The translations under genes were made by a program, and so were the position numbers. Under the pieces are notes generated by a model that saw nothing but the letters and a program-made list of their open reading frames with translations, had not been told where the DNA came from and did no database searches. A stretch of 6,798 nt of DNA from CAZKCK01 sp964552325 (lineage in GTDB: Bacteria > Bacteroidota > Bacteroidia > Bacteroidales > TTA-H9). The stretch spans positions 1 to 6,798 of the forward strand of contig CAZKHA010000184.1 in NCBI GenBank assembly GCA_964552325.1, in the 5' to 3' direction. Positions 1 to 6,600 of this stretch are shown in pieces; positions within the stretch are counted from its first letter, which is position 1; every line of letters begins with the position of its first letter.

Positions 1-26
1 AAAAAAAAGCCTCCCGAAGGAGGCTT
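1..26 (-). terminator. Intrinsic terminator of the Oar-like receptor gene
   Basis: Read on the minus strand, an 8-bp perfect stem (AAGCCTCC / GGAGGCTT) closes a TTCG tetraloop and runs directly into a T tract at the window edge. The C(UUCG)G loop is an exceptionally stable RNA tetraloop. The hairpin begins about 21 bases after the stop codon at 48-50, which is the right place to end the mRNA of the receptor gene. On the plus strand the hairpin is followed only by a broken T run, so it is directional. The T tract may extend beyond the window. Confidence 0.93.
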
Positions 27-47
27 CTATTTGAAAATAGCAAGTAA

Positions 48-3000
48 TTAGTTGAAAATGTAACGAATACCGATTTGAGCCTGCCATCTTGAGCTCAACA
101 AACCTGAATCATCAATGCTCCAGATTTCGCCTTTAGGCTTTTCGTAGGTGAATTTGGGTGTGGTTCCATCAGCTTCAAATCCTTTGAATTTGATAAGCGA
201 ATAGTTGCCATAATAGCCTGAAACAAAGTACCTACGGCCAAAATCAGCACTAATTAGGTTGCCAAGGTTAAACACATCAAAAGTTAGTTGCAAAGTATTG
301 CGTTTGCCACCAGCCTGAATGTAAAGATCTTGTGCAATGTGTAAGTCGAAGATATGCTCGAATGGGGTACGCGAGGAGTTACGCTCTGCATACATGCCAC
401 GGCGGGTGTTTAAGTACTCATCATTGGTGATGAAGTCATTTAAGTCAGTCCATTGTTGTGCAGCTGATAGTGTAACGTTACCGTCAGCATCTTTAATATC
501 AACCAAGTTAATATCCGTTTCATCAACAGGTACATACATCAACTCAAGGGCTTGGTTATCTTCACCTAGTAAATTTGGTGATTTACCACCGTCAGCATAG
601 CCGTACGAGTAACGTTGGCCGCTTTGCCCGTTGTAAACCAAACCAATAGTAGTTGCAAGATGGTTAGCATACTCTACTTTATAATTTAAGAAGCCAATGA
701 AACGGCTGCCCATGTCATAATCAGAAGTTGCTAAATCGAGCATGTTTTTACCATTTACGTTGGGCACGCGCCATTGTGATGAGTTCTGTGAAGAAACACC
801 ATCATTCATTGATTCGGCTGCTCCAAAAGTATATGCTAAGCTTCCGCTAAGTCCTTTCCAACCATTGTGTTGTAATTGGGCTGTGATGTTGTAGGCCTTG
901 CCTTCGCTGGTATTGTAAGCGTAAATAATATCTGTGTAATTGTAACCTGAATGGTTTTTCTTGAACACATCAAGTACTCCCCAAATTGGACGTTCGTCGC
1001 CACCGTTGGTAATGCTTCCTTTTTGTTTATACCTGAAATTATAGTACATGATATTGTTCATGTTCTTGGTAAAAGTAAAGTCTAAGGTTCCAATAAAACC
1101 ACCGGGGAGTTTTTGGTCAACGGCTAAGCTACCACGAAGTACTTGAGGGTATTTGAAATCTTTAGAGAAGAGGTCAATTTGGCCAGAAGGTTTAATGCTG
1201 GCACTTGGATCGTAGGTTGGGATTTGGCTTGACCAATCAGGGTTAAAGGCAACATCAAACTTACGAACGCCGCCAATCATCATACCGTTGTTGTTGTACA
1301 TACCACCGGGCCATACAAAAGGCAAGCGGCTGGTAAATATGCCAATACCACCACGAACCTGGGTCTTCTGATTGTTAAATACATCCCAGTTGAAACCAAT
1401 ACGTGGAGAAATCATGAATTGGGCACCAGGAGCTTGACCTGTTTGTGCGTCAAGGTAAGGAGCATACGTTTCACTTGCCATTTCCATGCGGATGCTATCC
1501 AATACATTGTCATTAAATTGTGAGTTTAAAGTAGGATCTGTCAAGAACATAGGGATATCAACACGGATACCTCCGGTAATTTTCAGGTTATCCATAACCT
1601 GGTAATCATCTTGTACATAGAAACCTAATTGCAAGGTGTTGAATTCGGTAGCAGCTTTAGAACCATCACCGGTGATGCCGTCAATTAATGAGAACGAACG
1701 ATCGTATTGGGTGGCCAATGAATCGTTGATGAAATCATCAATAGATGCAAATTGGTAAGAACCATAGTTTTGGCGAATGAATAAGTTGTAGTTTTTGGTA
1801 AACTCATTGTGTGTGCCAATGGTGATGGAGTGCTTGCCGAGATACCAATCAAAGTTATCGGTAAGTGTTATAACGTCTTGGTTTAATTGGTTGCCTGTTG
1901 AGAATTCTTCAGATCCGAAACGGATATAACTTGTACCATCTTTAATAGCTACAAATGGGAAGTCTTGGCCAATGGGGTCGCGGTCGTCACGCACAAAGGT
2001 AGCACCCAAAATAAGGTTGTTGGCATATTTGTTTCCAAAAATACTCTTGAGTTCCAAAGCCGATGAATTGGTGGTGCTTGGGAAGTAAACTCCTGAATTG
2101 GAGAAATAAAGGTTTGATTTACTGCTTACATAAGGTGAGGTGTTTTTGGCATTGGTATATTGGTGCCTGAACAACATTTTATGGTTCGCATTGATGTTCC
2201 AGTCGATGCGGGCAAAAATTTTGGTTCCTTCCAGTTTTTTGGTAGCATCGTTGTAAACTCCTGGATCATAGCCATATGATTGAATCTTGGCAATAAGCTG
2301 ATCGAGTTTGGCAACATCGGTTGTGCCACCATAGCTGCTCAGCAGGAAGGGTGAGGGGGTTTCGTCTTTTTGCATTTCGAAATTGGCAAAGAAGAACAAT
2401 TTGTCTTTGATGATGGGGCCGCCTACGCGTACGCCATAGGTTTTTGATGAAAAATCAGGCAATTTAGTAGGTTCCACTTCCGGATCATCGGTCGGGGTTT
2501 TGCCAGCAAGGCTTTGATTGCGGAAGAAATAATAAGCAGATCCTTTAAACTCATTATCGCCACGGCGTGTTACGGCATTAATACCAGCACCGGCAAATCC
2601 ACCGAGTTTTACATCAAAAGGAGCAATACTTACATTAAATTGATCAATGATGTCCATCGAAAATGGGCTGATTCCAGCTTGACCACCATTGGTTCCGGTT
2701 TCGCTTAAGCCAAAAACGTCGTTATTTACAGCTCCATCAATAAAGATGGCATTGTATTTATTGCTCATACCCGCAATTTCAACTCCACCATTTTGGGTAA
2801 CGCGCGCTTGGGGTGTAAGGCGGGTAAAGTCGGTGATGTTTCGAGCAATGGTTGGCATACGGTCAATGCTTTCCCTATTAATTTGGGTTTCAGCACCTGT
2901 ACGGTTGCCATCAATAATACTGCTTTTATCAGATTTAATCTCAACACCAGTAAGTTGCGAAGATTTTTCTGAAATAGAGGCATTGATTTTTTGTACCTGA

Positions 3001-3302
3001 CCTAACGAAAGGAAGATACCTTCTTTGGTCCAGGTTTCATAACCTACATAGGATACACTAAGTGTGTAAGGCCCGCCAACGTTCATGTTGGGTAACCTAT
3101 AGAAACCATTGATGTCGGTGGTGGTTCCATAAGTAGAGCCTGAGGGCACGTGAACAATCACAACGGTAGCACCGGGAAGTGTGGCACTTCCTGTACCAGT
3201 AACTTTACCATTGATACCAGAGGTGGTGACTTGCGCAAAAAGCAGCGAAGCACTGAATACCAGCACTAAAGTCATCAGATTCCTGAGAAAACGTAGCTTC
3301 AT
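48..3302 (-). CDS. Oar-like TonB-dependent outer-membrane receptor with carboxypeptidase-regulatory-like N-terminal domain
   Basis: This 1084-residue protein should be a 22-strand outer-membrane barrel with a plug, energised by TonB-ExbB-ExbD. Visible parts, in order: a signal peptide (hydrophobic core about 9-22, likely cut after A23 in LFA-Q); a carboxypeptidase-regulatory-like beta-sandwich at about 29-112 (GKVTG, LPGATVVI, TDINGFYRLPN, VSYVGYE); a TonB-box-like LTGVEIKS at 117-124; a plug at about 128-250 with the Oar-type signature NDVFGLSETGTNGGQ near 194-208 and GGFAGAGINAVTRRG at 234-248. The barrel carries VGGPIIKDKLFFFANFE (293-309), FYVQDDY (561-567), ISPRIGFNWD (631-640), RGGIGIFTSRLPFVW (650-664) and a late DVFNLGN (1009-1015). 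It ends in GIRYIFN. Length and motifs fit the Oar family known from Myxococcus and widespread in Bacteroidota; the family assignment is by recognition. The ATG is chosen because it begins the signal peptide and nothing in frame upstream looks coding. No SusD-like partner is present, so a SusCD glycan system is unlikely here. The substrate is unknown. Confidence 0.95.
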   Translation of the reverse strand: MKLRFLRNLMTLVLVFSASLLFAQVTTSGINGKVTGTGSATLPGATVVIVHVPSGSTYGTTTDINGFYRLPNMNVGGPYTLSVSYVGYETWTKEGIFLSLGQVQKINASISEKSSQLTGVEIKSDKSSIIDGNRTGAETQINRESIDRMPTIARNITDFTRLTPQARVTQNGGVEIAGMSNKYNAIFIDGAVNNDVFGLSETGTNGGQAGISPFSMDIIDQFNVSIAPFDVKLGGFAGAGINAVTRRGDNEFKGSAYYFFRNQSLAGKTPTDDPEVEPTKLPDFSSKTYGVRVGGPIIKDKLFFFANFEMQKDETPSPFLLSSYGGTTDVAKLDQLIAKIQSYGYDPGVYNDATKKLEGTKIFARIDWNINANHKMLFRHQYTNAKNTSPYVSSKSNLYFSNSGVYFPSTTNSSALELKSIFGNKYANNLILGATFVRDDRDPIGQDFPFVAIKDGTSYIRFGSEEFSTGNQLNQDVITLTDNFDWYLGKHSITIGTHNEFTKNYNLFIRQNYGSYQFASIDDFINDSLATQYDRSFSLIDGITGDGSKAATEFNTLQLGFYVQDDYQVMDNLKITGGIRVDIPMFLTDPTLNSQFNDNVLDSIRMEMASETYAPYLDAQTGQAPGAQFMISPRIGFNWDVFNNQKTQVRGGIGIFTSRLPFVWPGGMYNNNGMMIGGVRKFDVAFNPDWSSQIPTYDPSASIKPSGQIDLFSKDFKYPQVLRGSLAVDQKLPGGFIGTLDFTFTKNMNNIMYYNFRYKQKGSITNGGDERPIWGVLDVFKKNHSGYNYTDIIYAYNTSEGKAYNITAQLQHNGWKGLSGSLAYTFGAAESMNDGVSSQNSSQWRVPNVNGKNMLDLATSDYDMGSRFIGFLNYKVEYANHLATTIGLVYNGQSGQRYSYGYADGGKSPNLLGEDNQALELMYVPVDETDINLVDIKDADGNVTLSAAQQWTDLNDFITNDEYLNTRRGMYAERNSSRTPFEHIFDLHIAQDLYIQAGGKRNTLQLTFDVFNLGNLISADFGRRYFVSGYYGNYSLIKFKGFEADGTTPKFTYEKPKGEIWSIDDSGLLSSRWQAQIGIRYIFN

Positions 3303-3368
3303 AATACGAGTGTTTTGGTTTAGAATTAATGTTGTGTAAAATTAATGAGCTTACTTGAAACTAACTAA

Positions 3369-3462
3369 AAAGCCATTCAAAACTTATTAACACGTAAATA
3401 TTTGTTAATTAGTAATTTATTGGTTAAACCGCAAACTGTGTTAATAAGTCGTAAAAGGCTTT
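3369..3462 (-). promoter_or_regulatory. Structured 5' leader: two-part inverted repeat before the Oar-like gene
   Basis: On the minus strand ACTTATTAACAC (3438-3449) is followed 44 bases later by its perfect complement GTGTTAATAAGT (3382-3393), a 12-bp inverted repeat. Outside it, AAAGCC (3457-3462) pairs with GGCTTT (3369-3374). The gaps between inner and outer repeats are 7 bases on each side (3450-3456 and 3375-3381). The RNA could thus form 12 bp, a symmetric 7x7 internal loop, then 6 bp more with a possible G-U extension. The outer arm starts only a few bases after the predicted transcription start, and the structure ends about 66 bases before the ATG. It does not match a riboswitch class I know. 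It may be a cis-acting RNA element, or the 12-mers may be paired half-sites for a DNA-binding protein. Confidence 0.5.
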
Positions 3463-3469
3463 CAAGGTG

Positions 3470-3477
3470 CAAAACTA
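3470..3477 (-). promoter_or_regulatory. Candidate -7 promoter element for the Oar-like gene
   Basis: On the minus strand TAGTTTTG fits the Bacteroidota -7 consensus TAnnTTTG and continues as TTTTGCACC, the same nine bases found at the much better promoter of the flavin-linked receptor (TAATTTTGCACC). Transcription would begin near 3464, giving a leader of about 160 bases. No TTTG or TTG sits at the expected 19-base spacing; the nearest similar string is TTTTCG, 25 bases upstream. The call therefore rests on the -7 element, its GCACC extension and its position. Confidence 0.4.
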
Positions 3478-3703
3478 TAAAACCGAACTCAGCTTTTTGT
3501 TACGAAAACTTTAAGATTTACCTCCAATACCTAAGGTGCTAGCAAGCTCGAGTGGTTAAAGCATTGTAGATTAAGGTAAAGCAATTTGGTCTAATACCAA
3601 CGGATTTATAGGTCGCTACAGTTTATTGACGATACAATTCTCACGTAAGTTGTCCTAAAGCAAACCACAATTGGGGTACAGCAATCATTTCTACTTAGGC
3701 CAA

Positions 3704-3719
3704 GAGCCTTTAGAGGCTC
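3704..3719 (-). other. Small hairpin spanning the stop codon of the flavin-linked receptor gene
   Basis: GAGCCT (3704-3709) and AGGCTC (3714-3719) form a perfect 6-bp stem with a four-base loop, and the TAA stop codon lies in that loop. On the minus strand the stem is followed by TTGGCC, not by a T run, so it is not a standard intrinsic terminator. It could slow 3' exonucleases or be a weak or imperfect terminator. Chance is also possible for a stem this short. Confidence 0.25.
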
Positions 3720-6283
3720 ATTTTAATACGAAACGTGAATGTTCTTCCAAAGCCCCAGAAACCACTGAAGGTGTTTAAGGTATGGTCATTTCCATCCTCG
3801 CCCCTAAGGATATAGGTGGTATTGAAAAGGTTGGAACAATTAATGGAACCATAAGCTTTATTGCCAAAAACTTCAAAGGGTAAACCCAGTTGAATGTCGG
3901 TTATTGAGTAGGCGGGGAGCATAAATGATTGGGCACGGTCAGCGGCATTGGTACGTTTGGCGGGGTCGAAATCGGCGTAAAATTGGTCATAGTAGGCAGT
4001 GGTAGCCGAAAAATCAAACAGGTTAAAAGCCTTAATATGTGCACTTCCACCAATTTGTGTTTGAGGTGCATCGCCAATTTTAAGGTTTTTAGCATAAACA
4101 TTTATGGTATCAATAGCTAGATTCTCGTTGTTGTATAAAACGGCTTCCACATCGTTTTGCCAAGTCCAATTGGCAAACGAACCAAATAGAGAAAGTTCCA
4201 GCCATGGCAATGGTTTTAACCAAAGCTCGGTTTCCAACCCATAATGCAAGGCATCGAGCCCTGTTACCATCGAACGTGTGGTGGAGTTATTATCAATAAG
4301 TTGGTATTCATTCGATAGCATCGATTTGTTTTGCCACAAGCTGTAATACGTATTAAGTTTTAACCGTATCCAATCGGTATAAAGTCCATAACCAAGCTCT
4401 AGGGTAAGGATGCGTTCATTTTTAAGGTTGGTTGCTGCATTGTTGTTGTAATTGGGGAATACAAACTTGTAATAAGGTGCCCGTGAGGCAAATCCGATAT
4501 TACCAAAAAAAGTTTGGGTTTTGCTAAAATTGTAGTTTAAGCCAGCCTTTAGTTCAGCACTTGGCTTTGCAACTACTTCACTTCCGGCATTTTGGGTGTA
4601 ATTATACCAATCATAGCGTTTAAACCAGTTTTGCGAAACATTGGCTGTAAGTAGTGCCGAAAGCGTATGGGTAGTGTATTCGTATTGTGTAAAAAAGGAA
4701 CTTAATCCAACTGCCGAGCCATTGTTAATCCTTACTTTATCACCTTTGATTTTTTGGATGTTGCGTCCTCCACGGCCATCAATAGCCCAGGCATAATCAT
4801 CAATAAAGTATTTACTGCCAAGCAAATCGTAGATTTCTTCCCATAAACTGCTTTTAAAGTAACGGCCATGTAAGCCTGTGGTTAGTTTAGAAGTAGTTGA
4901 AAACTGGTGGCTTACCGAGCTAATTACGCCGGATAACCAATGGGAGGCTAAAAATAAAGTTTGGGCATTTTTGGCAAAGTTTCGGAGCGTGTCACCCGTT
5001 GATGTAATATAAATACCTTGATTGGTTGTATTATCATAAGCTACTGCATCCCAATCAATTTGCCCAGAACTTGTGCGGTAGTTGAATACGTAGTTACCGG
5101 AGTAATTCTCGGCCCATTTTCCGCCACCTTTGCCAAACGAATAATAAACTGAAGTATTTAATTGGGTCTTTGCATTAAGGGTGTAATAATGGTTTAGACT
5201 GATTTGGGGTTTATGGTAAAAGTTTTCGGAAAGATTGTTTTTTGTTCCGGCATAATAGCCCCAGTCCTTGTTATATTTAATGCCATATTTATCAGTCTCG
5301 GTTTGGGTGTTTTTAAAATTCCGCTGCCCATGGCGTTCTGGTGAACCCATCATGGTAAAAACCAGCTTATGCTTAGCGTGAATTTGATTAGAAACACTTA
5401 GTAAGTATGACCAAGCATCAACTTGTGTTGCATCCACATAGCCAGGGCCTTGTGTGTGAGAACCGATAAAGGTTACTGAGGTACCATTGCTTAATTTGCC
5501 AGTTGACAGATTGAGTGTTTGGCGCGTGTTTCCATAATCGGTCATATACGCATCGAGCTCCAGTTTTTTCTCCGAATCGGTGGTTTGTGTAATGATATTG
5601 ACGGTTCCTCCTACTGAATTAGCCGCAATTCGAGTGGCGCCAAAGCCTTTTTGAACCTGAAGGCTTTGTGTGGCAGAACTTAATCCATCCCAGTTTGACC
5701 AATATACAAGGCCGTTCTCTACACTTCCAACGGGTATTCCATTCACCATCAAGGCTATATTCTCTTGTTTGAAACCCCTGATGTTGATGGCAGCATCGCC
5801 CGAACCACCACCTGTTCGGGTGGCATAAACACCCGGAACTGTGCGCATTAGTTCGGGAAAACTGCGGTCGCCAGCAAGCGTTGTGGCTTCTCTTGTTAAT
5901 ATATTTGATTGGCTGATAGGTGTTTGCCGATCATGGGCAATGGAGGCGATGATTTTTACCTCTTTTAAGTCGATAGCAGTTGGTTTTAAAAAGACCTTGG
6001 CAGGTTCATCGGTAATAAAAACCTGATTTATTGGCAAACTTATGCTTGTATAGCCTGTTGATGAAAACATTATAATGGCTTGAAGATTGGTTGTTTGCAG
6101 TTTAAAACCACCATCGGTTCCTGTAATAGTACCGATGCCCGCCAATGGTATGCTGACTGAGGCAGAACGAAGTGGTAAGTTGGTTTCGGCATCGTAAACA
6201 AAACCTTTTAAAAGGGTTTGCGCCTGTACGAAGCTACTGACAATGATCAGTAAACTAGTTGTGATAAATTTGATTCTTGACAT
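3710..6283 (-). CDS. TonB-dependent outer-membrane receptor under FMN riboswitch control; candidate flavin receptor
   Basis: This 857-residue protein has a signal peptide (core about 6-19, likely cut after A21 in VQA-Q), a carboxypeptidase-regulatory-like domain at about 24-100 (LLKGFVYD, LRSASVSI, TDGGFKL, FSSTGY), a TonB-box-like DLKEVKIIA at 105-113 and a plug at about 118-240 with INIRGF (166-171), VNGIPV (180-185) and GGTVNIIT (225-232). The barrel shows family motifs such as ASRAPYY (599-605), LKNERILTLELGY (620-632) and GSINCSNLFNTTY (812-824). The C-terminus is GRTFTFRIKMSL, ending in Leu rather than an aromatic residue but with Phe close by. The architecture is complete with no frameshift. 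The ATG is certain in practice: it starts the signal peptide, and just upstream lies a terminator. The gene stands alone behind an FMN riboswitch, so it is probably repressed when FMN is plentiful. I infer uptake of riboflavin, FMN or a related flavin across the outer membrane. Family membership alone would also allow an iron chelate or other ligand. Confidence 0.95.
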   Translation of the reverse strand: MSRIKFITTSLLIIVSSFVQAQTLLKGFVYDAETNLPLRSASVSIPLAGIGTITGTDGGFKLQTTNLQAIIMFSSTGYTSISLPINQVFITDEPAKVFLKPTAIDLKEVKIIASIAHDRQTPISQSNILTREATTLAGDRSFPELMRTVPGVYATRTGGGSGDAAINIRGFKQENIALMVNGIPVGSVENGLVYWSNWDGLSSATQSLQVQKGFGATRIAANSVGGTVNIITQTTDSEKKLELDAYMTDYGNTRQTLNLSTGKLSNGTSVTFIGSHTQGPGYVDATQVDAWSYLLSVSNQIHAKHKLVFTMMGSPERHGQRNFKNTQTETDKYGIKYNKDWGYYAGTKNNLSENFYHKPQISLNHYYTLNAKTQLNTSVYYSFGKGGGKWAENYSGNYVFNYRTSSGQIDWDAVAYDNTTNQGIYITSTGDTLRNFAKNAQTLFLASHWLSGVISSVSHQFSTTSKLTTGLHGRYFKSSLWEEIYDLLGSKYFIDDYAWAIDGRGGRNIQKIKGDKVRINNGSAVGLSSFFTQYEYTTHTLSALLTANVSQNWFKRYDWYNYTQNAGSEVVAKPSAELKAGLNYNFSKTQTFFGNIGFASRAPYYKFVFPNYNNNAATNLKNERILTLELGYGLYTDWIRLKLNTYYSLWQNKSMLSNEYQLIDNNSTTRSMVTGLDALHYGLETELWLKPLPWLELSLFGSFANWTWQNDVEAVLYNNENLAIDTINVYAKNLKIGDAPQTQIGGSAHIKAFNLFDFSATTAYYDQFYADFDPAKRTNAADRAQSFMLPAYSITDIQLGLPFEVFGNKAYGSINCSNLFNTTYILRGEDGNDHTLNTFSGFWGFGRTFTFRIKMSL

Positions 6284-6294
6284 ATGATATAAAT

Positions 6295-6326
6295 AAAAAA
6301 GCCCTGAATAAGATAATATTCAGGGC
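6295..6326 (-). terminator. Riboswitch-controlled intrinsic terminator (attenuator)
   Basis: On the minus strand GCCCTGAATA and TATTCAGGGC form a perfect 10-bp stem around a six-base loop (TTATCT), followed at once by TTTTTT. It lies between the FMN aptamer and the receptor start, with 17 bases between hairpin and ATG, and no gene ends before it, so its job must be attenuation rather than ending an upstream gene. Its 5' arm (6319-6326) can instead pair with the aptamer segment at 6498-6505, which would destroy the terminator. The hairpin is so close to the ATG that it could also hinder ribosome loading on transcripts that escape termination. Confidence 0.93.
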
Positions 6327-6343
6327 TTTATATATCGGGATGA

Positions 6344-6371
6344 TGGCATAGCCCATTACAGGCCAATGCCA
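6344..6371 (-). other. Linker hairpin between FMN aptamer and terminator
   Basis: On the minus strand TGGCAT (6366-6371) pairs with ATGCCA (6344-6349). Inside this stem, past a one-base bulge, GGCC pairs with GGCT (including one G-U pair) around a seven-base loop. It fills most of the spacer between aptamer and terminator. It may simply bring the distant aptamer and terminator arms together, or serve as a pausing site that gives the aptamer time to sense FMN; both roles are inference. Confidence 0.45.
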
Positions 6372-6391
6372 CAAAGTAGTCATCACAACAG

Positions 6392-6511
6392 AAAACTTCT
6401 TCCATCCAGACTTTAACTGTCGGTACCGGAGTTTCACCAGTTCAATCCTGATTGCTCAGGAGTCGCGGACTGTACCGCCGATCGGGAATTTCACCCTGCC
6501 CTGAAGATTTT
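6392..6511 (-). ncRNA. FMN riboswitch aptamer (RFN element)
   Basis: The minus strand carries the conserved RFN blocks in the right order: the GGGCAGGG box with GGGTGAAATTCCC (6484-6496), GCGGTA (6473-6478) pairing with CCGCGA (6463-6468), a variable arm TCCTGA / TCAGGA with a GCAA loop (6446-6461), CTGGTGAAACTCCGG (6426-6440), ACCGACAGT (6416-6424) and GTCTGGATG (6403-6411). P1 is closed by AAAATCTTC (6503-6511) against GAAGAAGTTTT (6392-6402) with a small bulge. RFN elements bind flavin mononucleotide and normally control riboflavin synthesis or uptake genes. Here the controlled gene is a TonB-dependent receptor. The terminator and alternative pairing downstream mark it as a transcriptional OFF switch. 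No core block appears to be missing, so it should be functional. Confidence 0.97.
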
Positions 6512-6517
6512 CGGGTG

Positions 6518-6548
6518 CAAAATTACGGTTTCATTTCATTCTACCAAA
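6518..6548 (-). promoter_or_regulatory. Bacteroidota-type promoter of the FMN riboswitch and receptor gene
   Basis: On the minus strand TTTG (6545-6548) is separated by exactly 19 bases from TAATTTTG (6518-6525), matching the primary sigma consensus of Bacteroidota (TTTG, 19 bases, TAnnTTTG). Transcription should start about 5-7 bases after the -7 element, near 6511-6513, so the mRNA begins practically at the first base of aptamer stem P1. This leaves no room for another regulator in the leader and makes the riboswitch the first thing transcribed. Confidence 0.8.
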
Positions 6549-6600
6549 TCTTTTTCCATGCTACCCCAAGCCAATGTTGAGGTGATTTGTTGATAGGTTG

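Larger units (their letters stand above)
3303..3709. other. Intergenic region between the two receptor genes
   Basis: This 407-base gap holds no convincing gene on either strand. The left part (about 3303-3480) is AT-rich and contains the leader of the Oar-like gene, with the inverted-repeat structure and the candidate -7 element listed separately. The right part (3480-3703) is of mixed composition; I see no RNA gene, no further promoter of consensus quality and no strong intrinsic terminator in it. The gap and the separate promoter candidate argue that the two receptors are not one operon, although read-through cannot be excluded because no strong terminator follows the flavin-linked receptor. 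Confidence 0.6.

Noticed and set aside
337..600. An 87-codon plus-strand frame
   Set aside because: It lies wholly antisense within the Oar-like receptor, whose frame is intact and full of family motifs. The peptide looks like shadow coding.
2689..3000. A 103-codon plus-strand frame opposite the plug-coding region
   Set aside because: It is antisense to conserved plug sequence, with no promoter or recognisable domain; it follows from the codon pattern of the real gene.
3538..3572. A tRNA-like string (AGCTCGAGTGGTTAAAGC) on the plus strand
   Set aside because: It resembles a D-arm only. No acceptor stem, anticodon arm or TTCGA-type T-arm can be found at the right distances on either side.
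3303..3709. Remnant of a gene or insertion sequence between the receptors
   Set aside because: No frame with coding character, no terminal inverted repeats with target duplication and no transposase similarity could be seen. The 12-bp inverted repeat is symmetric about a short loop and is better explained as a leader stem.
48..6283. The two receptor genes as one flavin-regulated operon
   Set aside because: They are separated by 407 bases containing a promoter candidate and a structured leader for the second gene. There is no positive sign of co-transcription, though read-through cannot be ruled out.
6255..6437. A 60-codon minus-strand frame covering the start of the receptor and its leader
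   Set aside because: It runs through the attenuator hairpin and into the FMN aptamer, in a different frame from the receptor. The encoded peptide has no recognisable features, and RNA structure explains the sequence.
6392..6511. Possibility that the leader is a cobalamin or TPP riboswitch, which would be expected for a TonB-dependent receptor
   Set aside because: The conserved blocks are those of the FMN aptamer in the correct order. Neither the B12-box nor the TPP thi-box pattern is present.
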